Positions 45,380 to 55,270 of a stretch of DNA of 57,790 bases are shown piece by piece. The notes beneath the pieces were generated by a model. It was not told the origin of the DNA. It did not search any database and saw nothing but the letters and a program-made list of their open reading frames with translations. This DNA comes from Lachnospiraceae bacterium (GTDB lineage: Bacteria; Bacillota; Clostridia; Lachnospirales; Lachnospiraceae), in the NCBI GenBank assembly GCA_017461865.1, contig JAFTVQ010000052.1:1-57790 (forward strand). Reading direction: 5' to 3'. Positions within the stretch are counted from its first letter, which is position 1. Each line of letters opens with the position of its first letter. Both the position numbers and the translations under genes were made by a program.

Positions 45380-45390
45380 GGAGAAAAAGA

Positions 45391-45900
45391 ATGGTATTAG
45401 ATAAGTTAATCAGTTCAATGAAATTAAATCCGGATGAATATGATGATTATGATGATGAATATGATACAGAGGACGATTATGTAGAAGAAAAACCGAAGAA
45501 AAAGGTTTTTGCAAAACAGGATGACGACGATTACCTGGATGAGGCTCCGAAAGCGAAGACAACACCGAAGGTAACACCGATGAAACAGCAACCTAAGAGA
45601 GGGGTGAGCGGAATGGAAGTATGTGTAATCAAACCGACAACAGTGGAAGATGCAAGAGAAATTACAGAGACATTACTTGCCAACAGAACCGTTGTGCTCA
45701 ATATGGAGGGGCTTGATGTTGACATTGCACAGAGAATCATTGATTTCACATCAGGTTCATGCTTCGCAATTTCCGGTAATCTTCAGAAGATTTCACACTA
45801 TATCTTCATTATTACCCCGGCGAGCGTTGATATTTCCGGCGATTTTCAGGATATTTTAGCTGGTTCGTTTGATGTGCCGTCTATCAATTCTGAATTATAA
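45391..45900 (+). CDS. sepF: Cell division protein SepF
   Basis: FtsZ-ring membrane anchor and bundling protein. 169 residues: an N-terminal amphipathic membrane-targeting helix (VLDKLISSMKLN), an acidic low-complexity linker of Asp/Tyr/Glu repeats (about 12-35), and the SepF core (VCVIKPTTVEDAREI, IDFTSGSCFAISGNLQKIS, IFIITPASVDISGDFQ). AAGGAGA lies ahead of the ATG. Transcription probably stops at the hairpin 50 bases downstream. Confidence 0.96.
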   Translation: MVLDKLISSMKLNPDEYDDYDDEYDTEDDYVEEKPKKKVFAKQDDDDYLDEAPKAKTTPKVTPMKQQPKRGVSGMEVCVIKPTTVEDAREITETLLANRTVVLNMEGLDVDIAQRIIDFTSGSCFAISGNLQKISHYIFIITPASVDISGDFQDILAGSFDVPSINSEL

Positions 45901-45951
45901 GTCGCAGATCATTCTTTATAAAGTAAGTAATAAATACATATGATATATCTG

Positions 45952-45983
45952 CAAAACTTCCTGTCATTCGGCAGGAAGTTTTG
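45952..45983 (+). terminator. Intrinsic terminator-like hairpin after sepF
   Basis: Perfect 12-bp inverted repeat CAAAACTTCCTG / CAGGAAGTTTTG (45952-45963 and 45972-45983) around an 8-base loop. The T run lies in the 3' arm, pairs with an A run, and is only four T long, so it may act in both directions or weakly. It separates sepF from aroB. Confidence 0.65.
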
Positions 45984-46006
45984 TTCGGTAATAAGGAGGA
46001 ATAAAA

Positions 46007-47131
46007 TTGATTTCAACATTAGAGAGTAATGTAATGGCAGTAAATAAAGATAAAAAATTCTGCTATCCGATTATTTTTGAAGACAGCTTTGATGCACTTT
46101 CCGAAAAATGGAAAGAGTATGAACTGAGTGCAGGAAAAATATGTATTGTGACCGACTCCAATGTGGAGCCGCTTCATGCGCAGGCGTTAAAAAAAGAGCT
46201 GGATAAAGTTTGTGATACCTGCACGGTGTTTTCTTTTGAAGCAGGAGAAAAGAGCAAAAATTTAGAGGTTGTACAGAAGCTCTATGAGTTTTTGATTGAG
46301 AATCATTTCGGGAGAAAAGATATGCTTGTTGCACTCGGCGGAGGTGTTGTCGGTGATTTGACCGGATTTGCTGCGGCGACTTATTTAAGAGGTGTTGATT
46401 TTGTCCAGATTCCGACAACGCTCTTATCACAGGTAGACAGCAGTGTCGGCGGGAAGACCGGTGTTGATTTCTCGCAGTACAAAAATATGGTCGGCGCATT
46501 TTATATGCCGAAAATGGTATATATGAATCTAAGCACGCTTTCCACGCTGCCTGAGAGACAGTTTTATGCAGGAATGGGAGAAGTGCTGAAATCCGCCCTG
46601 ATCAAAGACGGAATGTTTTACGGATGGATTATTAACAATCTTTATGAAATTTATGAAAAAGATCCGGAAGTTATTCGTCTCATGGTATACAATTGCTGTA
46701 ACATCAAGCGTATGGTTGTAGAGAAAGATCCGACGGAGCAGGGAGACAGAGCGCTTCTTAATTTCGGACATACCATAGGTCATGCCATTGAAAAAGCAAA
46801 GAATTTTGAGCTTATGCACGGTGAATGTATTGCACTGGGAATGGTGGCTGCGTCCTTTATTGCATATAAGAGACAGCTTCTTACATTTGATGAATATTAT
46901 GAAATCCGTGACATGTTTGTTCCGTTCAATCTTCCGATTACCATTGAAGATATCGATCCGGAGGAGATCGTCCGTCTCACCAAAAGTGATAAAAAGATGG
47001 AAGACGGAAAGATTAAGTTTATTCTGCTTAAGAAAATCGGAAAAGCTTATATCGATACAACAGTGACAGAGGAAGAACTGCTTCTCGGAATTAATGAGAT
47101 TTATGTGAGTGACGAGGATAAAAATGAATAA
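46007..47131 (+). CDS. aroB: 3-dehydroquinate synthase
   Basis: Second step of the shikimate pathway: DAHP to 3-dehydroquinate, NAD+ and metal dependent. 374 residues. The start is TTG at 46007, supported by AAGGAGGA ending six bases upstream; ATG codons later (46034) lack such a site. Motifs are VALGGGVVGDLTGFAAATYLRG, IPTTLLSQVDSSVGGKTGVDF, GEVLKSALIKD, and the metal ligands in NFGHTIGHAIE and HGECIALGM. The rest of the shikimate genes are not in the window. Confidence 0.96.
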   Translation: MISTLESNVMAVNKDKKFCYPIIFEDSFDALSEKWKEYELSAGKICIVTDSNVEPLHAQALKKELDKVCDTCTVFSFEAGEKSKNLEVVQKLYEFLIENHFGRKDMLVALGGGVVGDLTGFAAATYLRGVDFVQIPTTLLSQVDSSVGGKTGVDFSQYKNMVGAFYMPKMVYMNLSTLSTLPERQFYAGMGEVLKSALIKDGMFYGWIINNLYEIYEKDPEVIRLMVYNCCNIKRMVVEKDPTEQGDRALLNFGHTIGHAIEKAKNFELMHGECIALGMVAASFIAYKRQLLTFDEYYEIRDMFVPFNLPITIEDIDPEEIVRLTKSDKKMEDGKIKFILLKKIGKAYIDTTVTEEELLLGINEIYVSDEDKNE

Positions 47132-47681
47132 AAAAAGACAATCACAAAAAAAGAAAAAAATCATACAGTTATGGATGGACCTGATTGCTTTTTGCGTTCT
47201 TGTTGTGATGGATCAGGTGACGAAATATTTTGCGGTATTACACTTAAAAGATCAGGAACCGGTATCCCTGATTCCGGATGTGTTTAAACTCCAGTATTTA
47301 GAAAACAGAGGTGCTGCGTTCGGAATGTTGCAAAACGGAAAAGTATTCTTTGTTTTTGCGGCGATTGTCATGTTGACTGTCATCGTGTTTGTTTTAATCA
47401 AAGCACCGGTTTCACGTAAATACAGACCTTGGCATGTGTTCCTTGTCATGATAGCAGCCGGGGGAATCGGCAATATGATTGACAGATTGAGACTGGATTA
47501 TGTCATTGACTTTTTGTATTTCAGTCTGATTGATTTCCCGATTTTTAATGTGGCAGATATTTTTGTGTCAGTCGGAACAGTGTTGTTTGCGGTATTTATT
47601 TTATTCTTCTGCAAAGAGGAAGATTTAAATTTTATTTCCCTCAGCATTCAAAAGAAGAATAAAGTTCACGAAATAAAATGA
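47124..47681 (+). CDS. lspA: Lipoprotein signal peptidase (signal peptidase II)
   Basis: Membrane aspartic protease that removes lipoprotein signal peptides, including presumably that of the DD-carboxypeptidase upstream. 185 residues from the ATG at 47124, which has GAGG seven bases ahead. A GTG at 47109 inside aroB is less likely. Four membrane helices; catalytic aspartates D120 (GNMIDRL) and D145 (NVADIF); the N-terminal VVMDQVTK and ENRGAAFG motifs are present. A basic cytoplasmic start precedes the first helix. Overlaps aroB by eight bases. Confidence 0.96.
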   Translation: MNKKRQSQKKKKIIQLWMDLIAFCVLVVMDQVTKYFAVLHLKDQEPVSLIPDVFKLQYLENRGAAFGMLQNGKVFFVFAAIVMLTVIVFVLIKAPVSRKYRPWHVFLVMIAAGGIGNMIDRLRLDYVIDFLYFSLIDFPIFNVADIFVSVGTVLFAVFILFFCKEEDLNFISLSIQKKNKVHEIK

Positions 47682-47701
47682 TTTGATAAACGGGCGGTAA
47701 T

Positions 47702-48628
47702 ATGCAAAGCGGAAACGAAGAAAAAATTGTGCTGGATGTGACAAGTGATATGGAGGATGAGCGCATTGACAAAGTGCTCTCGGCATATATGGACACCTTA
47801 TCCAGATCCTTTCTTCAAAAATTATTGAAAGAAGGCAGTGTTTTTGCGGACGGAAAGTCCGTGAAAGCCAATTATAAGGTGCGTGAAGGACAGAGAATCG
47901 AATTTATGATTCCGGCGGCGGTGGAACCGGATATTGTTCCGGAGGATATTCCGCTTTCTGTTTTGTATGAAGATGCGGATGTTCTTGTGGTGGACAAGCC
48001 GAAAGGGATGGTGGTTCATCCTGCAGCGGGACATTACAGCAAAACATTGGTCAATGCAGTGATGTTTCATTGCGGCGATAGCCTGTCGGGGATTAACGGT
48101 GTTCTCAGACCGGGCATTGTTCATCGTATTGATATGGACACGACCGGCTCGATTATCATTTGCAAAAATGACCATGCACATAATGAAATTGCGAAGCAAT
48201 TGAAGCAGCACAGTATCCGTCGAAAGTACAGAGCGATTGTGTGCGGTGTAATAAAAGAAGAGGAAGGAACTGTCGATGCACCTTTGGGGCGCGATCGGAA
48301 AGACCGTAAGAAAATGGCGATTGTTCCGGACGGCAAACATGCAGTAACCCATTATAGGGTTTTGGAGCGTTTTCGGGAGCATACCTATGTGGAATGTGTG
48401 CTTGAAACCGGACGGACCCATCAGATTCGTGTCCATATGGCTTCAAAAGGATATCCGCTTCTCGGGGATGCGGTGTACGGAAGAGCAAAAGATAAATACA
48501 AATGTCAGGGGCAGTGTCTTCATGCCATGACACTTGGCTTTGAACACCCGGTGACATTAAAATACACGGAAGTAGAAGCTCCGCTTCCGGAATATTTTGA
48601 ACATTTGCTTCGGATTCTTCCGAAATAG
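47702..48628 (+). CDS. RluD/RluA-family 23S rRNA pseudouridine synthase
   Basis: 308 residues: an N-terminal S4 RNA-binding domain (RIDKVLSAYM, SRSFLQKLLKEG) and the pseudouridine synthase core with the catalytic aspartate D144 in VHRIDMDTTG (usually HRLDKDTSG). Then GRTHQIRVHMASKGYPLLGDAVYG. It follows lspA, the usual lspA-rluD order in Firmicutes. The target uridines cannot be told from sequence. Confidence 0.93.
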   Translation: MQSGNEEKIVLDVTSDMEDERIDKVLSAYMDTLSRSFLQKLLKEGSVFADGKSVKANYKVREGQRIEFMIPAAVEPDIVPEDIPLSVLYEDADVLVVDKPKGMVVHPAAGHYSKTLVNAVMFHCGDSLSGINGVLRPGIVHRIDMDTTGSIIICKNDHAHNEIAKQLKQHSIRRKYRAIVCGVIKEEEGTVDAPLGRDRKDRKKMAIVPDGKHAVTHYRVLERFREHTYVECVLETGRTHQIRVHMASKGYPLLGDAVYGRAKDKYKCQGQCLHAMTLGFEHPVTLKYTEVEAPLPEYFEHLLRILPK

Positions 48629-48640
48629 AAAGAGGTTACA

Positions 48641-51076
48641 ATGAAGAAACAGGATTTTATTGAGTTTTGTTCCGGGAAATTTATATATTTGGATGGTGCT
48701 ACCGGCTCCAATCTGCAAAAGAAAGGGCTGAAACCGGGAGAATGTCCTGAAAAATGGATTTTAGATCATCCGCAGGCATTGGTGGAACTGCAGAGAGCGT
48801 ATGTTGATGCGGGAACCAATATTTTGTATGCACCTACCTTTACGGCAAACCGTATTAAACTGGACGAATACGGACTTGCGGACTGCTTAGTTGAGATGAA
48901 TCACAAGCTGGTCGCACTGTCGAAAGAAGCCGCACAGGGGAAAGCGCTTGTGGCCGGAGATATTACGATGACCGGACAGCAGCTTCAACCGGTCGGAACC
49001 ATGGATTTTGAAGAACTTGTTGATATATACAAGGAGCAGATAACCGCTCTTTCAGGTGCCGGTGTTGATTTGCTTGTGGTTGAGACAATGATGAGTCTGC
49101 AGGAGGCAAGAGCTGCACTTATCGCAGCGAAAGAAACCTGTGATTTGCCTGTCATGGTCACGCTTACGTTTGAGTCGGATCAAAAGACATTATTCGGAAC
49201 AGATCCGAAGACGGCAATGGTCGTTTTACAGTCTCTCGGCGCTTCCGCAGTCGGTGTCAATTGTTCAACAGGACCGGAGGAAATGTGTCTTGTCGTAGAA
49301 CAGATGAAGGATGTTGCCAAAATTCCGGTTATTGCAAAACCGAATGCCGGGCTTCCGGTATTGGATGAGACGGGCGAAACCCAATATCAGATGGATGCGC
49401 AGGAATTCGGACGTCTGATGAAAAAACTGGCAAAGGCCGGAGCATCGGTGATGGGCGGATGTTGCGGAACAACGCCGGAACACATTGCTGCGCTTGTAAA
49501 CGAGACAAAAGATATGTATGCAGAATGTATGACATCCTGCAAAGATACCAAAAAAGTGCGCCATCTTGCAAGTGAACGTATGACATTGAGTTTCGGGCTG
49601 GATGATCCGTTTATTTTGATTGGTGAGCGCATTAACCCGACCGGGAAAAAGAAATTCCAGGAACTGATTCGCAACGGGGATTTCTCTATGGTCGAAGAGT
49701 TTGTTGCGCAACAGGAAAAGGCAGGAGCCGGAATTCTTGATATTAATATGGGTATGAGCGGAATTGACGAAAAAGAAACACTTCTTCAGGTCCTGGAGGA
49801 TGTCTCTCTTTTGACAAAACTTCCGCTTTGCATTGACTCTTCCTATGTGGATGTACAGGAGAGTGCACTTCGGAGATATCCGGGAAGAGCGTTGATTAAT
49901 TCAGTTTCCTATGAGAAAGAAAAGTTTGAAAAATTGCTTCCGTTGGCAAAAAAATACGGGGCAATGTTTATTCTTCTTCCTCTTTCGGATGAAGGGCTTC
50001 CGAAAAATTTAGATGAAAAGAAACAAATCATACATAAAATTCTTGACCGTGCGTTAGAACTCGGTCTGAGCAAAGAAGATATCGTTGTGGACGGTCTTGT
50101 GACAACGGTCGGCGCCAATCCGAAAGCGGCGCTGGAGACACTGGAGACGATACGTTATTGCAAAGATCTCGGTCTTGCCACGGTTTGCGGTTTGTCCAAT
50201 ATATCGTTTGGACTTCCGGAGAGGGGTAATATCAATTCTGCGTTTCTCACTATGGCGATTGCAAACGGACTTACCATGGCGATTGCCAATCCGAATCAGG
50301 AGCTTCTTACAAACTGTATGTATGCAAGTGACTTGTTGCTGAACAAAGAGGGCGCGGATGTTGCATATATTACAGCCATGAATGCCCGCAAAGAAAGTAA
50401 GGATGTGAATGTTCCGTCCGCGGCGTCAGAAAAAGCCGATGTTTTATCTCCGCAGGAAAAAGTAAGGCAGGCTGTTTTGAAAGGGAATAAAAAGCAGATT
50501 GTCGAGCTGGTAAAGGGATGCGTTGACAGCGGAAGTTCGGCAAAGGAGTTGTTGGATCATGTACTTCTTCCGGCCATCAACGAAGTGGGCAACTTGTTTG
50601 ACAAAGGTATTTATTTCCTTCCGCAGCTGATTTCCGGTGCGGAAACCATGAAGATGGCGATTGAATATTTAGAACCGATGCTTTTGCAGGACAATGACGG
50701 GGCGCCGAAAGCGACATTTATTATTGCAACCGTCGAGGGGGATATTCATGATATCGGCAAGAACCTTGTTGCCCTTATGTTGAAAAATTACGGTTTCAGA
50801 GTGATTGATCTCGGAAAAGATGTGTCGAAAGAGCTTATCGTTGAGACGGCAATTGCAGAGAATGCGGATTTCATCGGATTATCTGCACTGATGACGACAA
50901 CGATGCAGCAGATGCGTCATGTAATAGAATATGCAAAAGAAAAAGGCGTAAAGGCTAAATTCTTGGTCGGAGGTGCTGTTATCACGCAGGAATATGCGGA
51001 TGAAATCGGTGCAGACGGCTATTCGGAAGATGCAGCGGATGCAGTTAAGGTTGCAATGAGACTTCTGGGGATATAA
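48641..51076 (+). CDS. metH: Cobalamin-dependent methionine synthase (MetH-type) lacking the reactivation domain
   Basis: Transfers methyl from 5-methyl-THF to homocysteine through cobalamin. 811 residues in order: homocysteine domain with zinc ligands C208, C274 and C275 (GVNCSTG, GGCCGTTPEH), pterin-binding domain (FILIGERINPTGKKKF, ILDINMG), cobalamin cap, and B12-binding domain with the base-off histidine H703 in GDIHDIG. The C-terminal AdoMet-binding activation domain of E. coli MetH (about 1,230 residues) is absent. A separate reactivase must be elsewhere if the cofactor is repaired. No cobalamin riboswitch fits in the 12-base gap upstream. Confidence 0.93.
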   Translation: MKKQDFIEFCSGKFIYLDGATGSNLQKKGLKPGECPEKWILDHPQALVELQRAYVDAGTNILYAPTFTANRIKLDEYGLADCLVEMNHKLVALSKEAAQGKALVAGDITMTGQQLQPVGTMDFEELVDIYKEQITALSGAGVDLLVVETMMSLQEARAALIAAKETCDLPVMVTLTFESDQKTLFGTDPKTAMVVLQSLGASAVGVNCSTGPEEMCLVVEQMKDVAKIPVIAKPNAGLPVLDETGETQYQMDAQEFGRLMKKLAKAGASVMGGCCGTTPEHIAALVNETKDMYAECMTSCKDTKKVRHLASERMTLSFGLDDPFILIGERINPTGKKKFQELIRNGDFSMVEEFVAQQEKAGAGILDINMGMSGIDEKETLLQVLEDVSLLTKLPLCIDSSYVDVQESALRRYPGRALINSVSYEKEKFEKLLPLAKKYGAMFILLPLSDEGLPKNLDEKKQIIHKILDRALELGLSKEDIVVDGLVTTVGANPKAALETLETIRYCKDLGLATVCGLSNISFGLPERGNINSAFLTMAIANGLTMAIANPNQELLTNCMYASDLLLNKEGADVAYITAMNARKESKDVNVPSAASEKADVLSPQEKVRQAVLKGNKKQIVELVKGCVDSGSSAKELLDHVLLPAINEVGNLFDKGIYFLPQLISGAETMKMAIEYLEPMLLQDNDGAPKATFIIATVEGDIHDIGKNLVALMLKNYGFRVIDLGKDVSKELIVETAIAENADFIGLSALMTTTMQQMRHVIEYAKEKGVKAKFLVGGAVITQEYADEIGADGYSEDAADAVKVAMRLLGI

Positions 51077-51120
51077 AATGTCATAGTAGACAGGAGACAG
51101 AAAGGAACGGGTGAAAGAAA

Positions 51121-52734
51121 ATGTTAGGAGCAGATGCAATGGTAAAATGCCTGGAAATGGAAGGTGTAACTTCCGTATTCGGTTATCCGGGCGTGGCAAT
51201 TTGCCCATTTTATAACAGTATTTTAAATTCTGAAATTGAGAGTGTTTTGGTTCGTACAGAGCAGAATGCTGCGCATGCGGCAAGCGGATATTACCGGGTG
51301 TCCGGTAAAGTCGGTGTCTGTGCAGTAACCAGCGGTCCGGGTGCTACAAACCTGATTACCGGTATTGCGACAGCGTTCGCGGATTCGATTCCGATGATCT
51401 GTATCACAGGACAGGTGGACAGTGAACTTCTCGGAAGTGATGTGTTTCAGGAGGCGGATATTACAGGGGCGGTGGAAAGCTTTGTAAAATACAGCTATCT
51501 GGTCCGTGATGTGGATGATATCCCGAAAATTTTTAAAGAGGCATTCTATATTGCGACGACAGGCCGTAAAGGACCGGTACTCATCGATGTTCCGATTGAT
51601 GTCCAGAATGCGGTCATCAATAAATTCAAATATCCGGAAGAAGTAAAACTTCGCACTTATAAGCCGACCGTAAAAGGAAATATGGCGCAGATTAAAAAAG
51701 TGGTAAAAGAACTGGCAGAAGCAAAACGTCCGCTTATCTGTGCGGGCGGCGGAGTTCTTCTTGCCGACGCAAGAAAAGAACTTTTGGAGTTCTCGCACAA
51801 ATTCAATATTCCTGTAGTTTCCACCATGATGGGAATCGGTGTTATGCCGACCGAGGATGAGATGTACTACGGAATGGTCGGAAACAACGGAAAACCATAT
51901 GCCAACCGTGCCATGAACGACTGTGACCTTTTGATTATGGTCGGAGCCCGTGTGGCAGACCGTGCGATCAGCCAACCGGATCTTATTATCAACAATAAGC
52001 TTTTGGTTCATATTGACGTGGATCCGGCGGAAATCGGCAAAAATGTCGGTCCGCACATTCCGCTTGTCGGTGATTGCAAGTCAATTTTTGAAGATTTGCT
52101 TGAACAGGAAATAAAAGGCGATTTTGCAGAATGGAATACAACACTTGATGAATATGTTGCGACAATGGAGAAAAAACGCAACGTTTCCGATGAGTTTGTG
52201 GATCCGGCAGCATTCATCCAGATGCTTTCGCGCAAACTTCCGGATACGGCTGTATATGTCGCTGACGTCGGTCAAAACCAGATCTGGTCCTGTGGCTATC
52301 ATATTGTAAAACAGGGAGATTTTCTTACATCCGGCGGTATGGGAACGATGGGATATTCCATCCCGGCTGCGATGGGAGCAAAATACAGTATGCCGGAAAG
52401 AGAGGTTGTGGCTGTCTGCGGTGACGGTTCATTCCAGATGTCAATGATGGAACTTGCCACCATGCGTCAGCACGGAATCAAGGCGAAAGTGATCGTTCTT
52501 CGCAACAATTTCCTCGGTATGGTGCGTCAGTATCAGCATTTCACATATGAGGACAACTATTCTGTGGTAGATTTAACGGGAAGTCCGGAGCTTTCTTCTA
52601 TTGCAGCAGCTTATGATATGCCGTATTTCCTTGTGAAAAACAGCAAGGAGATGGAGCAGAAGATTGATGCATTCTTAAAAGAAGATAAGGCATGTCTGAT
52701 GGAATGCCTGATCGATCCTATGGATCTGGTATAA
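51121..52734 (+). CDS. ilvB: Acetolactate synthase large (catalytic) subunit
   Basis: ThDP-dependent enzyme forming acetolactate or acetohydroxybutyrate, first common step of valine/isoleucine synthesis. 537 residues. The catalytic glutamate is E47 (VRTEQNAAHAA), followed by TSGPGATNLITGIATA, then a central domain and the ThDP/Mg motif GDGSFQMSMMELATMRQHGI...RNNF (parts shown). Two regulatory-subunit genes follow, which supports the anabolic FAD-dependent AHAS rather than catabolic AlsS. Confidence 0.95.
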   Translation: MLGADAMVKCLEMEGVTSVFGYPGVAICPFYNSILNSEIESVLVRTEQNAAHAASGYYRVSGKVGVCAVTSGPGATNLITGIATAFADSIPMICITGQVDSELLGSDVFQEADITGAVESFVKYSYLVRDVDDIPKIFKEAFYIATTGRKGPVLIDVPIDVQNAVINKFKYPEEVKLRTYKPTVKGNMAQIKKVVKELAEAKRPLICAGGGVLLADARKELLEFSHKFNIPVVSTMMGIGVMPTEDEMYYGMVGNNGKPYANRAMNDCDLLIMVGARVADRAISQPDLIINNKLLVHIDVDPAEIGKNVGPHIPLVGDCKSIFEDLLEQEIKGDFAEWNTTLDEYVATMEKKRNVSDEFVDPAAFIQMLSRKLPDTAVYVADVGQNQIWSCGYHIVKQGDFLTSGGMGTMGYSIPAAMGAKYSMPEREVVAVCGDGSFQMSMMELATMRQHGIKAKVIVLRNNFLGMVRQYQHFTYEDNYSVVDLTGSPELSSIAAAYDMPYFLVKNSKEMEQKIDAFLKEDKACLMECLIDPMDLV

Positions 52735-52747
52735 GGAGGAAAACACA

Positions 52748-53233
52748 ATGAAAAAGATTTATTCTATTTCCGTTGAAAACAGATCCGGTGTACTTTGCAA
52801 AGTAGCAGGTCTGTTTTCGAGAAGATGTTTTAATATTGATTCTCTGGCGGTTGGTGAGACCGATCACCCGGATATTTCCTGTATGACTATCGTCAGCAGC
52901 GGAAACCAAAGAACATTGGAACAGATTGAAAAACAGCTCAATAAAAAACTCGATATTATCAAGGTGCGTACGTTCAAGGAAGAACAGAGTATTTCCAGAG
53001 AACTTATGCTCATGAAGGTAAAATATAACCGGACCAACCGGAAAGATATCATGGAAATCTGCGATATTTTAAAGGCTGAGATTGTAGATATGTCCAAAAG
53101 TTATATGATGATTCAAATCTGCGACAAACCGGAGCGCATTAAGCTGCTCATTCAGATGATGAATTCTGTCAGTGTGGTTGAAGTGGCACGAACCGGAACG
53201 CTTGCACTTATGAAATGTTCCGAAAATGAATAA
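52748..53233 (+). CDS. ilvN: Acetolactate synthase small (regulatory) subunit, first copy
   Basis: ACT-domain regulator of IlvB. 161 residues. The N-terminal ACT shows VENRSGVLCKVAGLFSRRC followed by FNIDSLAVG; the conserved glycine after RR in the usual QRGYNIES is Cys-Phe here. The C-terminal ILAC-type domain has LMKVKYN and VVEVARTG. It lies 13 bases after ilvB with AAGGAGG, so it is the likely cognate partner. Altered effector-pocket residues suggest changed valine feedback, which is an inference. Confidence 0.92.
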   Translation: MKKIYSISVENRSGVLCKVAGLFSRRCFNIDSLAVGETDHPDISCMTIVSSGNQRTLEQIEKQLNKKLDIIKVRTFKEEQSISRELMLMKVKYNRTNRKDIMEICDILKAEIVDMSKSYMMIQICDKPERIKLLIQMMNSVSVVEVARTGTLALMKCSENE

Positions 53234-53247
53234 TAAACAGTTTTGTG

Positions 53248-53262
53248 ATAACCGGCAGTTAT
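53248..53262 (+). promoter_or_regulatory. LysR-type operator candidate upstream of ilvN2-ilvC
   Basis: ATAAC-CGGCA-GTTAT, a perfect 5-5-5 dyad that fits the T-N11-A LysR recognition rule (T at 53249, A at 53261). Its centre lies about 69 bases upstream of the transcription start predicted from the -10 at 53312. This is where a LysR activator's recognition site normally lies. Confidence 0.5.
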
Positions 53263-53287
53263 GGAATGCATGAAACAAGGTCATACG

Positions 53288-53317
53288 TTGACAAAGCTGT
53301 AAAAGTGCTGATACAAT
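53288..53317 (+). promoter_or_regulatory. Strong sigma-A promoter of ilvN2-ilvC
   Basis: A consensus -35 TTGACA (53288-53293), an 18-base spacer and -10 TACAAT (53312-53317) preceded by TG (extended -10). The predicted start is near 53324 and the leader about 30 bases, too short for an attenuator or T-box. It lets the second small subunit and ilvC be transcribed apart from ilvB-ilvN. Confidence 0.8.
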
Positions 53318-53353
53318 GCTGGTAAAGCAAAACAGAAAGGGTATGAAAACCAG

Positions 53354-53860
53354 ATGCAGAAAAAGGTATTTCAGATTTTAGTAGACAATACATCCGGTGT
53401 TCTGAGTCGTATTTCGGGACTGTTCAGCCGGAGAGGTTACAATATTGAAAGTATTACGGCCGGTACAACGGCAGATCCGCGCTACACACGTATTACCATT
53501 GTGGCAAGCGGTGATGATGCAATTCTTGATCAGATTGAAAAACAGGTTGCCAAACTTGTCGATGTCCGCGATATAAAAGAACTCAAGCCGGAGTGCAGCG
53601 TATACCGAGAGCTCGCCATGGTAAAAGTGAAAGCCGACGATGTGCAGCGTCAGGGTGTAATTGCACTTGCGAATGTATATCGTGCCAACATCGTTGACGT
53701 GGCGAAAGATTCCCTGATGGTTGAGTTAACCGGTAAACAGGAAAAGATTGATGCTTTCATCAGTTTGCTGGACGGTTATGAGATTCTTGAACTTGCCAGA
53801 ACCGGTATTGCAGGTCTCGGAAGAGGAACCGAAGGAGTTATTTATTTAGACAAAGAGTAA
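53354..53860 (+). CDS. ilvN: Acetolactate synthase small (regulatory) subunit, second copy
   Basis: 168 residues, same family as the gene just upstream but clearly diverged. The ACT domain has the standard VDNTSGVLSRISGLFSRRG and YNIESITAG, and the C-terminal domain ends ELARTGIAG with a longer tail. It has its own strong promoter and is followed by ilvC after a 60-base gap, so it is probably expressed with ilvC. The two small subunits may give the single IlvB different effector sensitivity. Confidence 0.94.
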   Translation: MQKKVFQILVDNTSGVLSRISGLFSRRGYNIESITAGTTADPRYTRITIVASGDDAILDQIEKQVAKLVDVRDIKELKPECSVYRELAMVKVKADDVQRQGVIALANVYRANIVDVAKDSLMVELTGKQEKIDAFISLLDGYEILELARTGIAGLGRGTEGVIYLDKE

Positions 53861-53908
53861 GGTAATGCTGCAAAGGGCAGCTAACTATAAAAGTAAATAA
53901 ACATTTAG

Positions 53909-54946
<1,038 letters not shown>

Positions 54947-54957
54947 TTTAAATTCAC

Positions 54958-54990
54958 AATCCCTCGCAGTTATACTGCGGGGGATTTTTT
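54958..54990 (+). terminator. Intrinsic terminator after ilvC
   Basis: 12-bp stem AATCCCTCGCAG / CTGCGGGGGATT (54958-54969 with 54975-54986, one G-T pair), five-base loop TTATA, then TTTTTT through 54990. This closes the ilv transcript before the repeat region. Confidence 0.92.
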
Positions 54991-54995
54991 GAGTA

Positions 54996-55270
54996 TTTGT
55001 CCCACTAATTTTACATTTTATTGGTTAAATAGGGACGTTTTTTGAACCTTTGTCCTACTAGATTGATTTTTCTTTAAATAAATGGGCCGGATTTTGGACA
55101 TTTTCGGGACGTTTGTCCTACTAATCAATACTTCATTCGGATTAGTAGGGCAGATTTCTCTTGATTTCCTTTAATTTGCCCTACTGATTTCATGTGTTTG
55201 AATTTCAATGGGACAAAATACATCTTTTTGTCCCGACCATATGAATGAATTTTGCAAAAAGTGGGACAAG
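54996..55270. repeat. Chained inverted-repeat cluster between ilvC and the small ORF
   Basis: About 275 bases hold five forward copies of TTTGTCCYACTAAT (starting 54996, 55049, 55112, 55175, 55227) alternating with reverse-type copies of AGTRGGRCAAA/GGGAC (near 55031, 55106, 55144, 55208, 55261). The forward copies recur every 52-63 bases. Clear stems are CCTACTAATC/GATTAGTAGG (55117-55126 with 55140-55149), AGTAGGGCA/TGCCCTACT (55144-55152 with 55177-55185) and GGGACAAAA/TTTTGTCCC (55210-55218 with 55226-55234). The first two share an arm, so they exclude each other. I see no gene here; a minus-strand frame at 55125-55307 is probably made by the repeats. This and the small ORF fill the ~740-base gap from ilvC to cysK. 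Confidence 0.8.
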
